64,000 nt of DNA from Cellulophaga sp. 20_2_10 (GCF_023476645.1 NZ_JAMCOJ010000013.1:30751-94750); one strand, 5' to 3'; counted from the first letter of the stretch, positions 25,386 to 37,085 are shown. Notes: generated by a model not told the origin, from the sequence alone. A program made the numbers and translations.

Positions 25386-26417
25386 ATGCAACTGTACAAT
25401 ACATTAAGCGCAAAAGAGAGAGCAGCCCTTATTGAAGAGGCTGGCAAGGAACGCCTAACCATTTCTTTCTACAAGTACGCGCACATTGGCAACACCTCTT
25501 TATTTAGAGATCACCTATTCATTACGTGGGACCAAATGGAAGTTCTTGGTCGTATCTACGTAGCTACAGAAGGCATTAACGCCCAATTATCTGTGCCTGC
25601 AGAAAATTTTAATGCTTTTAAAGAACATTTAGATAGCATTACTTTTTTAGAAAACGTACGACTAAACATAGCTATTGAGCAAGACAATATGTCTTTTTTA
25701 AAGTTGAAGGTGAAAGTCCGCAATAAAATTGTTGCCGATGGTTTAAACGATGATTCTTTTGACGTTACAAACAGAGGTGTGCACGTTAATGCTGAAAAAT
25801 TTAATGAACTTATTGAAGATCCAAACACTGTTTTGGTAGATATGCGTAACCACTACGAGAGCGAAATTGGTCATTTCAAAAATGCCGTTACACCAGACGT
25901 AGATACTTTTAGAGATTCTTTAGATATTATAGAGAACGATTTAAAAGACCATAAAGAAGACAAAAAACTAGTTATGTATTGCACCGGCGGTATTCGTTGT
26001 GAAAAAGCAAGCGCATATTACAAACACAAAGGTTTTAAGAATGTGTACCAATTAGACGGCGGTATAATTGAATATACCAGACAAGTCAATGACAAAAAAT
26101 TAGAAAATAAATTTATTGGTAAAAACTTTGTTTTTGATCACCGAAGAGGAGAACGTATTACAGATGATGTAATTGCAAATTGCCACCAATGCGGAGAGGC
26201 TTGTGACGAACACGTAAATTGCGCTAATGAGGCTTGCCATCTATTATTTATACAATGTAAAAAATGTGCTGCGGAAATGAACAATTGCTGTTCTACAGAA
26301 TGTAAAGAAGTACACGAACTACCGTTTGAAGAGCAAAAAGAATTGAGACGCGGAAAAACTGTAAGCAATAAGATATTTAAAAAAGGAAGGTCAAAAGTTT
26401 TAAAATACAAAAAATAA
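25386..26417 (+). CDS. trhO: tRNA uridine(34) hydroxylase, rhodanese-type (TrhO/YceA)
   Basis: A 343-residue protein with an N-terminal ferredoxin-like domain (SFYKYAHIGNTSLFRDHL, GRIYVATEGINAQLS), a rhodanese domain with the catalytic loop CTGGIRCEKA near residues 199-208, and a C-terminal Cys-rich zinc-like region (CHQCGEACDEHVNCANEACHLLFIQCKKC, split CxxC motifs). TrhO hydroxylates uridine 34 of tRNAs on the way to 5-methoxy- or carboxymethoxy-uridine, using oxygen. It is monocistronic: own promoter and terminator. Confidence 0.95.
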   Translation: MQLYNTLSAKERAALIEEAGKERLTISFYKYAHIGNTSLFRDHLFITWDQMEVLGRIYVATEGINAQLSVPAENFNAFKEHLDSITFLENVRLNIAIEQDNMSFLKLKVKVRNKIVADGLNDDSFDVTNRGVHVNAEKFNELIEDPNTVLVDMRNHYESEIGHFKNAVTPDVDTFRDSLDIIENDLKDHKEDKKLVMYCTGGIRCEKASAYYKHKGFKNVYQLDGGIIEYTRQVNDKKLENKFIGKNFVFDHRRGERITDDVIANCHQCGEACDEHVNCANEACHLLFIQCKKCAAEMNNCCSTECKEVHELPFEEQKELRRGKTVSNKIFKKGRSKVLKYKK

Positions 26418-26447
26418 GGACTTTTTTAAGCATATAAAATAAACGTT

Positions 26448-26481
26448 AAAGCTGTTGAAAATATTAAATTTCAACAGCTTT
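26448..26481 (+). terminator. intrinsic terminator after trhO
   Basis: Perfect 13-bp arms (26448-26460 and 26469-26481, core GCTGTTGAAA) with an 8-nt loop and a run of eight T at the 3' side. Confidence 0.9.
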
Positions 26482-26667
26482 TTTTTGTTAAAACAACTCC
26501 CTTTTTTAGATCAATTTTTTACATTTTACACCATTACCATTATCCAATAAAGTACTGCCTTATTATTTTCAACTTAAAAATAGTATCTTTACCGTTAAGT
26601 AAATTAATATGAACCTTTTTTGACAAAAAAGCAGCTTTGCTTTTAGAGTCAAATCAATATATATAAT

Positions 26668-27877
<1,210 letters not shown>

Positions 27878-27891
<14 letters not shown>

Positions 27892-28357
27892 CTTTATCAT
27901 TTTTTTACTTATTGTCTTTGGTTCTTGCAATTCTACTATTGTTGAGACCGAATACAAGGCAACTAAAAATGGTGTTTGGAACAAAGATGAAGCCGCTGCG
28001 TTTTCATTTAGTGCTCCAGACACAATTAATAGATATAATATTTTTATCAATCTTAGGAACGATAATACTTTTCCGTACAGCAACTTATTTTTAATATCAG
28101 AATTAAGTTTCCCAAACGGCACTATTATAAAAGATACCCTAGAATACCAAATGGCTTTACCAAATGGCGAATGGCTAGGCAAGGGTAATGGCTCGGTTAA
28201 AGAAAGTAAACTGTGGCTTAAAGAAAACATCGTTTTCCCAGAAAATGGCGTATATACACTAGACATATCACAAGCTATGCGCAAAAACGGTAACGTAGAC
28301 GGTGTTGTAAATTTAGAAGGCATCACAGATGTTGGGTATCAAATAGAAAAAAATTAA
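27878..28357 (+). CDS. gldH: gliding-motility lipoprotein GldH
   Basis: A 159-residue lipoprotein read from the ATG at 27878: signal peptide LRNSFIIFLLIVFGSC with the lipid-accepting Cys at 17. The mature part (FNVEx-like strands; PFSNLFLISELSFPNG-type text; LEYQMALPNGEWLGKGNGSVKESKLW) matches GldH of Flavobacterium, needed for gliding and linked to GldK/type IX secretion function. The frame is open further upstream through the AAC repeat (read as poly-Thr), which cannot be real. The start lies inside the last 14 nt of the RicT-like gene; the PBP1A gene follows after 8 nt, the usual flavobacterial order. Confidence 0.92.
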
Positions 28358-28365
28358 GAGTAGCA

Positions 28366-30708
28366 ATGGCAAAGGCTGTAAAGAAAAAAGAGAGTAAACC
28401 ATTTTTTAAATTTGTAAAATGGTTTTGGATATTATTTTTAGTAGGTATTATCTCTGCTGTAATGGTATTTTTATTAGCATCTTCTGGTGCTTTTGGCGAG
28501 TTGCCAGACTTTGAACGTTTAGAAAATCCACAAACAAATTTAGCTAGTCAAATTATATCTTCTGATGGCGAATTACTAGGTAAGTACTATCTAGACGACA
28601 ACAGAACAATTGTTGCTTACGACCAATTACCAAAACACCTAGTAGATGCTTTAGTTGCTACTGAAGATGCACGTTATTTTGAGCACTCTGGTATAGATGC
28701 TCGTGGTACACTAAGAGCTTTTTTCTACTTAGGTAAAAAAGGTGGCGCGAGTACAATTTCTCAGCAATTAGCAAAGCAATTGTTTACGGGTTTAGCCGCT
28801 AGAGGATGGCAACGTTATACTCAAAAAATTAAAGAATGGGTTATAGCAACCCGTTTAGAGCGCCAGTACACCAAAGAAGAAATTATAGCAATGTATTTTA
28901 ATATCTATGATTTTGGTAACAACGCAGATGGTATACGTTCTGCTTCTCGTATTTATTTTGGAAAAGAACCTATAGATTTAGATGTTAAAGAATCGGCTAT
29001 GTTGGTAGGTATGTTTAAAAATTCATCTTTATACAACCCTACTCCAAAAAGAAACCCAAAAGGGACATTAAACCGCAGAAATGTAGTCTTAGCGCAAATG
29101 GCAAAATATGGCTACATTACTCAAAAAGAGAAAGACTCATTGCAAAAAACACCTTTAAGTCTTAACTTTTCTCCAGAAAACCATAATGAAGGCCTTGCTA
29201 CATATTTTAGAATGTACCTGCAAGGTTTTATGAACGGTTGGGCAAAGAAAAACCCTAAGCCTGCATTAAAAGGAGAACGCGACAAATGGAACTTATTTTT
29301 AGACGGATTAAAGATTTACACGACTATTGACTCTAGAATGCAAAAAAACGCAGAAGTAGCTGTAGAACAACATATGACAAAGCTACAGGCTGAGTTTTTT
29401 GTACAGAATACTCCTGAACGCAATAAAACTGCTCCGTTTTTAGATATTAATAAGGACGAAATAAATAGAATTATGGAGCGCGGTATGAAAACATCTGACC
29501 GCTGGAGAGACATGAAAAAAGCCGGTAAATCTGAAAAAGAGATTAGAGCCTCTTTTACAAAACCTATTCCAATGAAAATCTTTAGCTGGACGTCTAAAAC
29601 CAAAAGCAAAGACACCGTAATGACTCCACTAGACTCTATTAGATACCACAAATCTATTTTAAGAACAGCAATGATGTCCATGGAACCACAAACAGGACAC
29701 GTAAAAGCTTGGGTTGGCGGTATAAACTACACTCATTTTCAGTATGACAATGTATATAGGGGAACCAGACAAGTTGGCTCTACCTTTAAACCATTTGTAT
29801 ACGCCGCAGCTATAGATCAACTGCGCATGTCTCCATGTGACCATATTATGGATACACAACACTGTATTGCCGCTGGCAAACACGGAAACACAGATGCTTG
29901 GTGTCCTAAAAACTCCAATGGTAAGTATTCTGGTGAAATGATGACGTTAAAAGATGCGTTAGCCAATTCTGTTAACTCCATAACAGCTAAATTAATAGAT
30001 GAAGTTGGCCCAGAACCAGTTGCCGCTATGGCAAAAAGATTAGGTATTACAAGTGATATACCTGCTGTACCATCTATAGCCCTAGGAACAACAGATGTTA
30101 GTGTATACGAAATGGTAGGTGCTTATGGCGCTTTTGCAAATCAAGGTGTATATGTTAAACCTGTAATGGTTACAAGAATTGAAGATAAAAACGGTACTGT
30201 CTTATACGAATACACTCCAGAAACAAGAGATGTAATGAGTAAAGATGTTGCCTACGCCATGGTAAACCTTATGGAAGGTGTTACACACGGCGGTTCTGGA
30301 ACACGTTTAAGAACAACTGGCGCAAACAGCAATATGTACAAAGAAATTATAACAGGATACCCATATGAATTTAAAAACCCTATAGCTGGTAAAACAGGAA
30401 CTACACAAAAACAAAGTGATGGTTGGTTTATGGGTATGGTTCCTAACTTAGTTACCGGCGTATGGGTTGGTGGCGAAGAAAGAGCAACTCACTTTAAAAG
30501 TGTTCTATATGGTCAGGGTGCATCCATGGCTTTACCAATTTGGGGATTATACATGAAATCTAACTACGAGAACAAAGATCTAGGTATATCAGATAAAGCT
30601 TTTACCAAACCCAAAAACTTATCTATTAACGTAGATTGTGCAAAAGTAAATCAAGAGTTGGAACAGGAGAATAATCCTGCAGATGATTTAGACGATCTAG
30701 ATTTTTAA
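28366..30708 (+). CDS. penicillin-binding protein 1A (bifunctional)
   Basis: A 780-residue class A PBP. One membrane helix (residues 18-42), then a GT51 glycosyltransferase domain with the catalytic EDARYFEHSGID (about 100-111) and GASTISQQLAKQLF; then the transpeptidase domain with SxxK as GSTFKPF (Ser near 473), SxN as SVNS, and KTGTTQKQSDGWF (about 678). It polymerises and cross-links peptidoglycan outside the inner membrane. The length and domain order are normal. It lies 8 nt after gldH and 16 nt before the CoA-transferase A gene. Confidence 0.96.
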   Translation: MAKAVKKKESKPFFKFVKWFWILFLVGIISAVMVFLLASSGAFGELPDFERLENPQTNLASQIISSDGELLGKYYLDDNRTIVAYDQLPKHLVDALVATEDARYFEHSGIDARGTLRAFFYLGKKGGASTISQQLAKQLFTGLAARGWQRYTQKIKEWVIATRLERQYTKEEIIAMYFNIYDFGNNADGIRSASRIYFGKEPIDLDVKESAMLVGMFKNSSLYNPTPKRNPKGTLNRRNVVLAQMAKYGYITQKEKDSLQKTPLSLNFSPENHNEGLATYFRMYLQGFMNGWAKKNPKPALKGERDKWNLFLDGLKIYTTIDSRMQKNAEVAVEQHMTKLQAEFFVQNTPERNKTAPFLDINKDEINRIMERGMKTSDRWRDMKKAGKSEKEIRASFTKPIPMKIFSWTSKTKSKDTVMTPLDSIRYHKSILRTAMMSMEPQTGHVKAWVGGINYTHFQYDNVYRGTRQVGSTFKPFVYAAAIDQLRMSPCDHIMDTQHCIAAGKHGNTDAWCPKNSNGKYSGEMMTLKDALANSVNSITAKLIDEVGPEPVAAMAKRLGITSDIPAVPSIALGTTDVSVYEMVGAYGAFANQGVYVKPVMVTRIEDKNGTVLYEYTPETRDVMSKDVAYAMVNLMEGVTHGGSGTRLRTTGANSNMYKEIITGYPYEFKNPIAGKTGTTQKQSDGWFMGMVPNLVTGVWVGGEERATHFKSVLYGQGASMALPIWGLYMKSNYENKDLGISDKAFTKPKNLSINVDCAKVNQELEQENNPADDLDDLDF

Positions 30709-30724
30709 TTAATTCTTACATAAA

Positions 30725-31426
30725 ATGATTAGAAAAACAGTAGCTAACGTTAAAGATGCTCTAAAAGGCGTAAAAGACAATATGACTTTTATGGTTGGAG
30801 GCTTTGGCTTATGTGGTATTCCAGAAAATGCTATAGAAGAATTAGTAGACCTAAATGTAACTGGCATAACTTGTATATCTAACAATGCCGGTGTAGACGA
30901 TTTTGGTCTTGGCCTACTCCTTCAAAAACGTCAGGTAAAGAAAATGGTATCTTCTTACGTAGGTGAGAATGATGAATTTGAAAGACAAATGTTAAGTGGC
31001 GAACTAGAAGTAGAATTAACACCACAAGGTACTTTAGCAGAAAAGTGTAGAGCAGCACAAGCAGGCTTCCCTGCCTTTTACACTCCAGCCGGCTACGGCA
31101 CGGAAGTAGCAGAAGGCAAAGAAACGAGAGAATTTAACGGTAAAATGTATGTTCTTGAAGAAGCTGCAAAAGCAGATTTTGCATTTGTAAAAGCTTGGAA
31201 GGGTGATGAAGCCGGAAACCTTATATTTAAAGGCACTGCTCGTAACTTTAACGCAGTAATGTGTGGCGCAGCTACAATAACTGTTGCAGAAGTTGAAGAG
31301 CTTTTACCTGCCGGAAGCTTAAACCCAAACGAAATTCACGTTCCAGGTATTTTTGTACAACGCATATTTCAAGGAAAAGATTATCAAAAAAGAATAGAAC
31401 AACGCACTGTTAGAAAAAAGGAGTAA
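30725..31426 (+). CDS. scoA: 3-oxoacid CoA-transferase subunit A
   Basis: A 233-residue alpha subunit with [17 protein letters not shown] (CoA-binding GxGGFxxxGxP type motif), [31 protein letters not shown] and [25 protein letters not shown], all standard for succinyl-CoA:3-ketoacid transferases. With subunit B it moves CoA from succinyl-CoA to acetoacetate (ketone-body use) or a similar acid. Subunits A and B are separated by a small membrane-protein gene, which is unusual since they normally adjoin. Confidence 0.94.
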   Translation: MIRKTVANVKDALKGVKDNMTFMVGGFGLCGIPENAIEELVDLNVTGITCISNNAGVDDFGLGLLLQKRQVKKMVSSYVGENDEFERQMLSGELEVELTPQGTLAEKCRAAQAGFPAFYTPAGYGTEVAEGKETREFNGKMYVLEEAAKADFAFVKAWKGDEAGNLIFKGTARNFNAVMCGAATITVAEVEELLPAGSLNPNEIHVPGIFVQRIFQGKDYQKRIEQRTVRKKE

Positions 31427-31444
31427 TTATTTTAATAGTACTTT

Positions 31445-31783
31445 ATGAAACTAGCGTATAGATGTCCGTCTTGCAAAGCTACAAATTACTACACACCAGT
31501 AATTGCAACAAGAGGAGACTTACACATGAAGATTGGTGACAATTTTGCTGCCAATTGTACAAGTTGCAACTCTAAAGAAAAAGTGCACATTAATAAAATT
31601 ACTGCAGTACATAATAAAAAGTTAATACTAATAGGAGCTGCAATTGGTTGTATAACCGCAGTTATTTTATGGTCAATTTTTGGAGCTATTGGAACAGTTG
31701 CCTTAGGTGTCCCTATACTTTTTATGACTGTAGAAAGCAGTGCAACAAATTCTTTTAACAAGTATATGATAAGACGCAGGTAA
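31445..31783 (+). CDS. small zinc-ribbon membrane protein
   Basis: A 112-residue protein of unknown function. The first half has two CxxC pairs (CPSC at residues 8-11 and CTSC near 38-41) that look like a zinc ribbon; the second half has two hydrophobic helices (about 60-77 and 80-97) and an Arg-rich end (MIRRR). It lies 18 nt after scoA and 39 nt before scoB on the same strand, so it is almost certainly cotranscribed with the two CoA-transferase subunits. I do not see how it would act in the reaction; its insertion may be incidental. Confidence 0.8.
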   Translation: MKLAYRCPSCKATNYYTPVIATRGDLHMKIGDNFAANCTSCNSKEKVHINKITAVHNKKLILIGAAIGCITAVILWSIFGAIGTVALGVPILFMTVESSATNSFNKYMIRRR

Positions 31784-31822
31784 CTTATCAAATTAAAAAT
31801 ATTCAATTTTATAGTAAACATT

Positions 31823-32476
31823 ATGCTAGATAAAAACGGAATAGCAAAACGAATTGCAAAGGAAGTACAAGATGGTTATTATGTAAATTTAGGTATTGGC
31901 ATACCTACTTTAGTAGCCAATTTTGTGAATAACGATATAAATGTTGAGTTCCAGAGTGAAAATGGCGTTCTAGGAATGGGACCTTTTCCTTTTGAAGGCG
32001 AAGAAGATGCAGATATAATTAATGCAGGAAAGCAGACTATAACTACACTTCCTGGAGCTTCTTTTTTTGATTCTGCCACTAGTTTTGCCATGATAAGAGG
32101 ACAACACGTAGACCTTACGATACTTGGCGCTATGGAGGTTTCTGAAACTGGAGATATTGCCAACTGGAAAATTCCAGGAAAAATGGTAAAAGGTATGGGA
32201 GGCGCAATGGATCTTGTTGCGTCAGCCGAAAATATAATTGTTGCTATGATGCATACAAACCGTGCTGGAGAATCTAAAATATTAGACAAATGCACACTAC
32301 CACTAACAGGCGTTGGCTGTGTTAAAAAAATAGTAACCAATCTTGCTGTTTTAGAGGTTACAAAAGAAGGGTTTTTACTTTTAGAACGTGCACCTGGGGT
32401 TACTGTAGAAGAAATTAAAAACGCAACCAAGGGGACATTAATTATAAACGGAGACATCCCAGAGATGGACCTATAA
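31823..32476 (+). CDS. scoB: 3-oxoacid CoA-transferase subunit B
   Basis: A 217-residue beta subunit. The catalytic Glu is in [13 protein letters not shown] (near residue 47-59), followed by [32 protein letters not shown] and [18 protein letters not shown], all characteristic. Together with subunit A it forms the soluble CoA-transferase. It appears to end the operon that begins at the RicT-like gene; I see no strong hairpin directly after it, although a weak ACAAC/GTTGT repeat starts at 32495. Confidence 0.95.
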   Translation: MLDKNGIAKRIAKEVQDGYYVNLGIGIPTLVANFVNNDINVEFQSENGVLGMGPFPFEGEEDADIINAGKQTITTLPGASFFDSATSFAMIRGQHVDLTILGAMEVSETGDIANWKIPGKMVKGMGGAMDLVASAENIIVAMMHTNRAGESKILDKCTLPLTGVGCVKKIVTNLAVLEVTKEGFLLLERAPGVTVEEIKNATKGTLIINGDIPEMDL

Positions 32477-32608
32477 AATAGATTATAACCTTTCACAACA
32501 AATTACTAGTTGTTCACAACAAAAATTTAAATAGAAAGCATTCTCCTTATATATTTACGTTGTATTAAAAGTTTAACCCCAAATTACAACTTTAAACAAC
32601 CTAAAATT

Positions 32609-32710
32609 ATGAATGCCCAATTTTACCCAACAACACAGAAAGTAATTTATAAGAGAAATTTTTTTTCTGGAATTATTAGCCTGACGAAAAAACTATTTAT
32701 GTTTTCATAA
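32609..32710 (+). CDS. possible small protein, 33 aa
   Basis: ATG to TAA encodes MNAQFYPTTQKVIYKRNF and a hydrophobic/basic end (GIISLTKKLFMFS). Net charge is about +5 with an amphipathic C-terminal half. It is placed like a real gene: a -7-like box 50 nt upstream and a strong terminator 20 nt downstream, with no other ORF to explain them. I do not recognise it; the transcript could equally be a non-coding RNA that contains this ORF by chance. Confidence 0.35.
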   Translation: MNAQFYPTTQKVIYKRNFFSGIISLTKKLFMFS

Positions 32711-32730
32711 ATGAGTTTAAAAAACAAAAC

Positions 32731-32766
32731 AAAAGGAGCTACATTTTACAAAATGTAGCTCCTTTT
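32731..32766 (+). terminator. long intrinsic terminator
   Basis: Perfect 17-bp arms (32731-32747 and 32750-32766, core GGAGCTACATTTT) with a T6 run. It stands 254 nt after scoB and 20 nt after the small ORF, so it ends either a scoB read-through or the small transcript. Confidence 0.88.
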
Positions 32767-32978
32767 TTGGTTATACACATTTTCGGCACACTTATCTATT
32801 CAGAAAAATAGCATTGCCTAAAACAACTAGCTATACAAACCTCCTAATACATCAATATAAAGACTCACAAAACATTTTATCTTTATAACAAGTATACAAT
32901 TCAGATTTATGCTAAAAAAGGCTTAAAACTCTTTAAAAACCGAAATAAACTAGATAACTTAGTGTAAAATTACTCTCG

Positions 32979-33521
32979 ATGAAAAAACACACAAGTACTA
33001 TTCAACTTCTCCTTTTATTATTATTCTCTTTAACAGCAATAGCACAAGTCCCAAAAGATCACAATAACAGGGAACGTTTACTAGGTGAAATTAACAAAAC
33101 CGACTTAACACAAAACTCTTTTGCCAATTGGTTTGCCCCAAAATACGACAATTACAAAGTAGACACAGAAACATTAAAATCTATAGAAGATAAACTTAAA
33201 GACTATAAGATAGTTGCCTTTATGGGTACTTGGTGCGGCGATAGCAAAAGAGAAACTCCACCTTTCTACAAAATATTAGAAACGGCAAATTTCCCTATGG
33301 AAAATTTTAAATTAGTAGCAGTAGATAATGCAAGAAACAATTACAAAAAAAGCCCAGGTGGCGAGGAAAAAGGGCTAGCTATTACACACGTGCCTACATT
33401 TATTCTATATAAAGACGGCAAGGAAGTAAACCGCATTGTAGAATCGCCTATAATTAGCTTAGAAAAAGATGTACAAGCCATTGTTAATGGAGACACTTAC
33501 ATTCCTAATTACGCAGACTAA
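32979..33521 (+). CDS. exported thioredoxin-fold protein
   Basis: A 180-residue protein with a signal peptide (LLLLLFSLTAIAQ) and a thioredoxin-like domain (about 65-175). The active-site region reads MGTWCGDSKRETP, so the usual CxxC has only its first Cys (CGDS). HVPTFILYKDG supplies the cis-Pro. With a single Cys it cannot form the normal intramolecular disulfide; members of this WCGDS group are common in Bacteroidota and their reaction is unclear. It acts in the periplasm. A bidirectional terminator follows. Confidence 0.88.
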   Translation: MKKHTSTIQLLLLLLFSLTAIAQVPKDHNNRERLLGEINKTDLTQNSFANWFAPKYDNYKVDTETLKSIEDKLKDYKIVAFMGTWCGDSKRETPPFYKILETANFPMENFKLVAVDNARNNYKKSPGGEEKGLAITHVPTFILYKDGKEVNRIVESPIISLEKDVQAIVNGDTYIPNYAD

Positions 33522-33540
33522 ACACTAGATACAAAACATA

Positions 33541-33576
33541 AAAAATCCCAAACTGTAGATACAGTTTGGGATTTTT
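33541..33576. terminator. bidirectional terminator
   Basis: Perfect 17-bp arms (33541-33557 and 33560-33576, core ATCCCAAACTGTA) with A and T runs on both sides. It serves the thioredoxin-fold gene (+) and sdhB (-). Confidence 0.9.
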
Positions 33577-33620
33577 TAATTTATATAAGTACAGCTACAT
33601 AGTAACTTATTCTTTTATAT

Positions 33621-34367
33621 TTATCCTTTAATACTTGCGCTTAAGAATTCACGGTTCATACGTGCAATATTTTCTAATGAAATTCCTTTAGGACATTCAA
33701 CTTCACAAGCACCAGTGTTTGTACAATTACCAAAACCTTCTAAATCCATTTGGGCAACCATATTTCTAACACGGTCTGTGGCCTCTACTTGTCCTTGTGG
33801 CAATAATGCATACTGAGACACTTTAGCACCTACAAACAACATAGCAGAAGAGTTTTTACAACTTGCAACACAAGCACCACAACCAATACAAGTTGCAGCA
33901 TCCATAGCCTCATCTGCAGCGTGCTTAGAAATAGGAATAGCGTTAGCATCTTGTGTATTACCAGAAGTGTTTACAGATATATAACCACCTGCGTGCTGTA
34001 TACGATCAAAAGCACCTCTATCTACAACTAAATCTTTTAATACAGGAAATGCTGCTGCTCTAAATGGCTCTATTGTAATAGTATCACCATCTTTAAACAT
34101 ACGCATGTGTAACTGACATGTAGTTACTCCTCTATCTGGACCGTGAGCCTCACCATTAATATACATAGAACACATACCGCAAATACCTTCACGACAATCA
34201 TGATCAAAAGCTACTGGCTCTTCACCCGTATTAATTAACTGTTCGTTTAAAACATCCATCATTTCTAAGAAAGACATATGTTCTGAGATCTCAGTCACTT
34301 TATAATCGACCATTTTACCTTTCGACTGAGCATCTTTCTGACGCCAAATTTTAAGTGTTAAATTCAT
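33621..34367 (-). CDS. sdhB: succinate dehydrogenase/fumarate reductase iron-sulfur subunit
   Basis: A 248-residue subunit. A plant-type ferredoxin domain binds [2Fe-2S] through [16 protein letters not shown] and later CQLH; a C-terminal bacterial-ferredoxin domain has [13 protein letters not shown] and [14 protein letters not shown] for the other clusters. It carries electrons between SdhA and the cytochrome b subunit at the inner membrane. It is the last gene of sdhCAB, 10 nt after sdhA. The compact form belongs to the Bacteroidota type B enzymes. Confidence 0.97.
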   Translation of the reverse strand: MNLTLKIWRQKDAQSKGKMVDYKVTEISEHMSFLEMMDVLNEQLINTGEEPVAFDHDCREGICGMCSMYINGEAHGPDRGVTTCQLHMRMFKDGDTITIEPFRAAAFPVLKDLVVDRGAFDRIQHAGGYISVNTSGNTQDANAIPISKHAADEAMDAATCIGCGACVASCKNSSAMLFVGAKVSQYALLPQGQVEATDRVRNMVAQMDLEGFGNCTNTGACEVECPKGISLENIARMNREFLSASIKG

Positions 34368-34377
34368 AATGTCTATC

Positions 34378-36393
34378 TTATTTGTATGAACGTTGTTTTA
34401 ATTCAATTTCTTTAAACTCTAGATCCTCTTTATGTAAAACAGCATCACCAGGTTCTCCTTTATACTCCCAAGCAGAAACAAAAGCAAACTCCTTATCGTT
34501 ACGCTTAGCTTCACCTTTTTGCTCACCGTCTAACTCAACAGATTCTTCTCTAAAGTGACCACCACAAGATTCTTCTCTCTCTAAAGCATCTTTAGCAAAC
34601 AACTCTCCTAACTCAAGGAAATCTGCTACACGACCAGCTTTTTCTAATTCTGCATTTAATTCATTTGCAGTTCCCGGCACACTAACGTTTTTGTAAAAGT
34701 CTTCACGTAAAGCTTTAATCTCTACCATTGCTTCTCTTAAACCTTCAGCGTTACGAGACATACCACATTTCTCCCACATTATATTACCTAATTTCTTATG
34801 GTAATAATCTACAGAGTGCTCTCCTTTATTGTTTATAAAGAAATCTATTTTATCAGATACTTCTTTTTCAGCGGCATCAAACTCAGGCGTATTCGTAGGG
34901 ATTTTTCCTGTTCTAATTTCATGAGATAAATAATTACCAATTGTATAAGGTAATACAAAATAACCATCTGCTAAACCTTGCATTAAGGCAGAAGCACCTA
35001 GTCTGTTTGCACCGTGATCAGAGAAGTTTGCTTCACCAATACAGTATAAACCTTCTACTGTAGTCATTAAGTTATAATCTACCCAAACACCACCCATAGT
35101 ATAATGTACCGCAGGGTATATCATCATTGGAGTTTTATAAGGATCTTGATCTACAATCTTCTCGTACATTTGAAAAAGATTTCCGTATTTCTCTTTTACG
35201 ATAGCAGCTCCTAATTCATATATTTTAGCTGCAGAAGCATTTGCTATATTATGAATTTTAGCTTGCTCTATACCATAACGTTGTATTGCAGAAGCAAAAT
35301 CTAAATAAACAGCTTCTCCTGTTGCATTAACACCGTAACCAGCATCACAACGCTCTTTTGCCGCTCTAGAAGCAACATCACGAGGTACTAAGTTACCAAA
35401 TGCAGGATATCTTCTTTCTAAGTAGTAATCTCTCTCATCCTCAGACAAATCTGTTGGCTTTTTCTTGCCTTCACGAATTGCCATTACATCATCCATATTT
35501 TTAGGAACCCAAATACGACCATCATTACGCAAAGATTCTGACATCAATGTTAATTTAGATTGATAGTCACCTGAACGTGGGATACACGTTGGGTGAATTT
35601 GAGTATAACAAGGATTAGCAAAGAATGCACCTTTTTTATGTATTTTCCATGCAGCTGTTGCATTAGAACCCATTGCGTTGGTAGATAAGAAATAAACATT
35701 ACCGTAACCACCAGAAGCAATAACTACTGCATGAGCAGAGTGACGTTCTATTTCACCAGTAACTAAGTTACGAGCAATAATACCACGAGCTTTACCATCT
35801 ACCTTTACAACATCTAACATTTCATGACGATTGAACGGAGTAATTTTACCACGTGCAATTTGTCTGTTCATTGCAGAATAAGCTCCTAACAATAATTGTT
35901 GTCCTGTTTGTCCTTTTGCGTAAAAAGTTCTAGATACTAATACACCACCAAAAGAACGGTTATCTAATAAACCACCATAGTCACGTGCAAAAGGAACACC
36001 TTGAGCAACACACTGGTCAATAATATTTGCAGAAACCTCAGCTAAACGATAAACGTTAGCCTCTCTAGATCTGTAATCCCCACCTTTAACCGTATCGTAA
36101 AACAAGCGGTATGTAGAATCACCATCACCTTGATAGTTTTTAGCTGCATTAATACCACCTTGCGCCGCAATAGAGTGAGCTCTACGCGGAGAATCTTGGT
36201 AGCAAAAAGTTTTTACATTATAACCTAATTCTGCTAATGTAGCAGCAGCAGAACCACCCGCCAAACCAGTACCAACAACAATAACATCTATGTTACGTTT
36301 GTTTGCAGGGTTAACTAAATCTATATGGTTTTTATAATCGGTCCACTTAGTTTTAAGAGGGCCTTTAGGTACTTTAGAATCTAATACAGACAT
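34378..36393 (-). CDS. sdhA: succinate dehydrogenase/fumarate reductase flavoprotein subunit
   Basis: A 671-residue flavoprotein. The FAD-binding [22 protein letters not shown] lies near residues 40-61, [20 protein letters not shown] includes the His that links FAD covalently in the family, and [25 protein letters not shown] lies in the C-terminal part of the FAD domain. It oxidises succinate to fumarate (or the reverse) at the inner face of the inner membrane. It lies between sdhC (14 nt) and sdhB (10 nt). Confidence 0.97.
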   Translation of the reverse strand: MSVLDSKVPKGPLKTKWTDYKNHIDLVNPANKRNIDVIVVGTGLAGGSAAATLAELGYNVKTFCYQDSPRRAHSIAAQGGINAAKNYQGDGDSTYRLFYDTVKGGDYRSREANVYRLAEVSANIIDQCVAQGVPFARDYGGLLDNRSFGGVLVSRTFYAKGQTGQQLLLGAYSAMNRQIARGKITPFNRHEMLDVVKVDGKARGIIARNLVTGEIERHSAHAVVIASGGYGNVYFLSTNAMGSNATAAWKIHKKGAFFANPCYTQIHPTCIPRSGDYQSKLTLMSESLRNDGRIWVPKNMDDVMAIREGKKKPTDLSEDERDYYLERRYPAFGNLVPRDVASRAAKERCDAGYGVNATGEAVYLDFASAIQRYGIEQAKIHNIANASAAKIYELGAAIVKEKYGNLFQMYEKIVDQDPYKTPMMIYPAVHYTMGGVWVDYNLMTTVEGLYCIGEANFSDHGANRLGASALMQGLADGYFVLPYTIGNYLSHEIRTGKIPTNTPEFDAAEKEVSDKIDFFINNKGEHSVDYYHKKLGNIMWEKCGMSRNAEGLREAMVEIKALREDFYKNVSVPGTANELNAELEKAGRVADFLELGELFAKDALEREESCGGHFREESVELDGEQKGEAKRNDKEFAFVSAWEYKGEPGDAVLHKEDLEFKEIELKQRSYK

Positions 36394-36407
36394 ATGATAC
36401 TATATTA

Positions 36408-37085
36408 TTAATGATTAAAATGATGAAAAAGGGCTATAAAAATAAATCCTAAAGGAATTATTATAGCATAAGCCTTACCAAAAGCTTGAAGCTTTTGTTT
36501 TCTCATAGAGCTAACTCCAGAAGATTGAAACGCAGAACTAAATCCGTGCATAAGGTGTAAAGATAAAAACACAAATGCCAAGACATAAGCGCCAACTCTT
36601 AAAGGGTTAACAAACTTGTGCGTAAGCTCTTCGTAATAACGAAAGCCTTCACCATCTGCTAACAGTCCAGACATATCGCCTTGAATGTATTTTGTTTCTA
36701 TTTCTGGCAACCAGAAATCAATAAAGTGAAGTACTAAGAAACCTAGTATAGCTAAACCACTATATATCATGTTTCTACTCATCCAGCTAGAATTAGCTGC
36801 TCCATTATTTTTAGCATATTTAACTACTCTTGCTTTTCTGTTTTTTATTTCTAAAATAAAGCCCATAATAAAATGGTACATCACTCCAAAAATTAAAACA
36901 GGTTGCATCACATACTGTATTACCCAAAAAGTACCCATAAAATGAGAAGCCTCATTAAATGCGTTTGGACTAAATACCGATAAAATGTTAATAGCAAAAT
37001 GCTGAAGTAGAAAAAACATTAAAAATAAAGCAGAAAGCGCCATTGCATACTTTCTACCAATTGAAGATTTAAAAAATCCGCTCAT
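36408..37085 (-). CDS. sdhC: succinate dehydrogenase cytochrome b subunit
   Basis: A 225-residue membrane anchor with five hydrophobic helices, as in the single-subunit di-haem anchors of type B enzymes. Candidate haem ligands are His in LLQHFAINIL, YHFIMGF, LVLHFIDFWLP and LSLHLMHGFSSAFQSSG, and the FQSSG motif is typical. It passes electrons to menaquinone. It is the first gene of sdhCAB and has a well-formed promoter upstream. Confidence 0.95.
   Translation of the reverse strand: MSGFFKSSIGRKYAMALSALFLMFFLLQHFAINILSVFSPNAFNEASHFMGTFWVIQYVMQPVLIFGVMYHFIMGFILEIKNRKARVVKYAKNNGAANSSWMSRNMIYSGLAILGFLVLHFIDFWLPEIETKYIQGDMSGLLADGEGFRYYEELTHKFVNPLRVGAYVLAFVFLSLHLMHGFSSAFQSSGVSSMRKQKLQAFGKAYAIIIPLGFIFIALFHHFNH

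Larger units (their letters stand above)
32477..32978 (+). other. 502-nt intergenic region with a possible small transcription unit
   Basis: It holds, in order: a direct repeat TTCACAACA at 32492-32500 and 32513-32521 (21-nt period), a -7-like box TATATTTA at 32550-32557, a 33-codon ORF at 32609-32710, and a long perfect terminator at 32731-32766. The last 210 nt before the thioredoxin-like gene show nothing I can name. Confidence 0.5.

Noticed and set aside
31879..32496. 205-codon antisense ORF over scoB
   Set aside because: scoB has clear family motifs; the antisense reading shows none and arises from low stop density in this frame.
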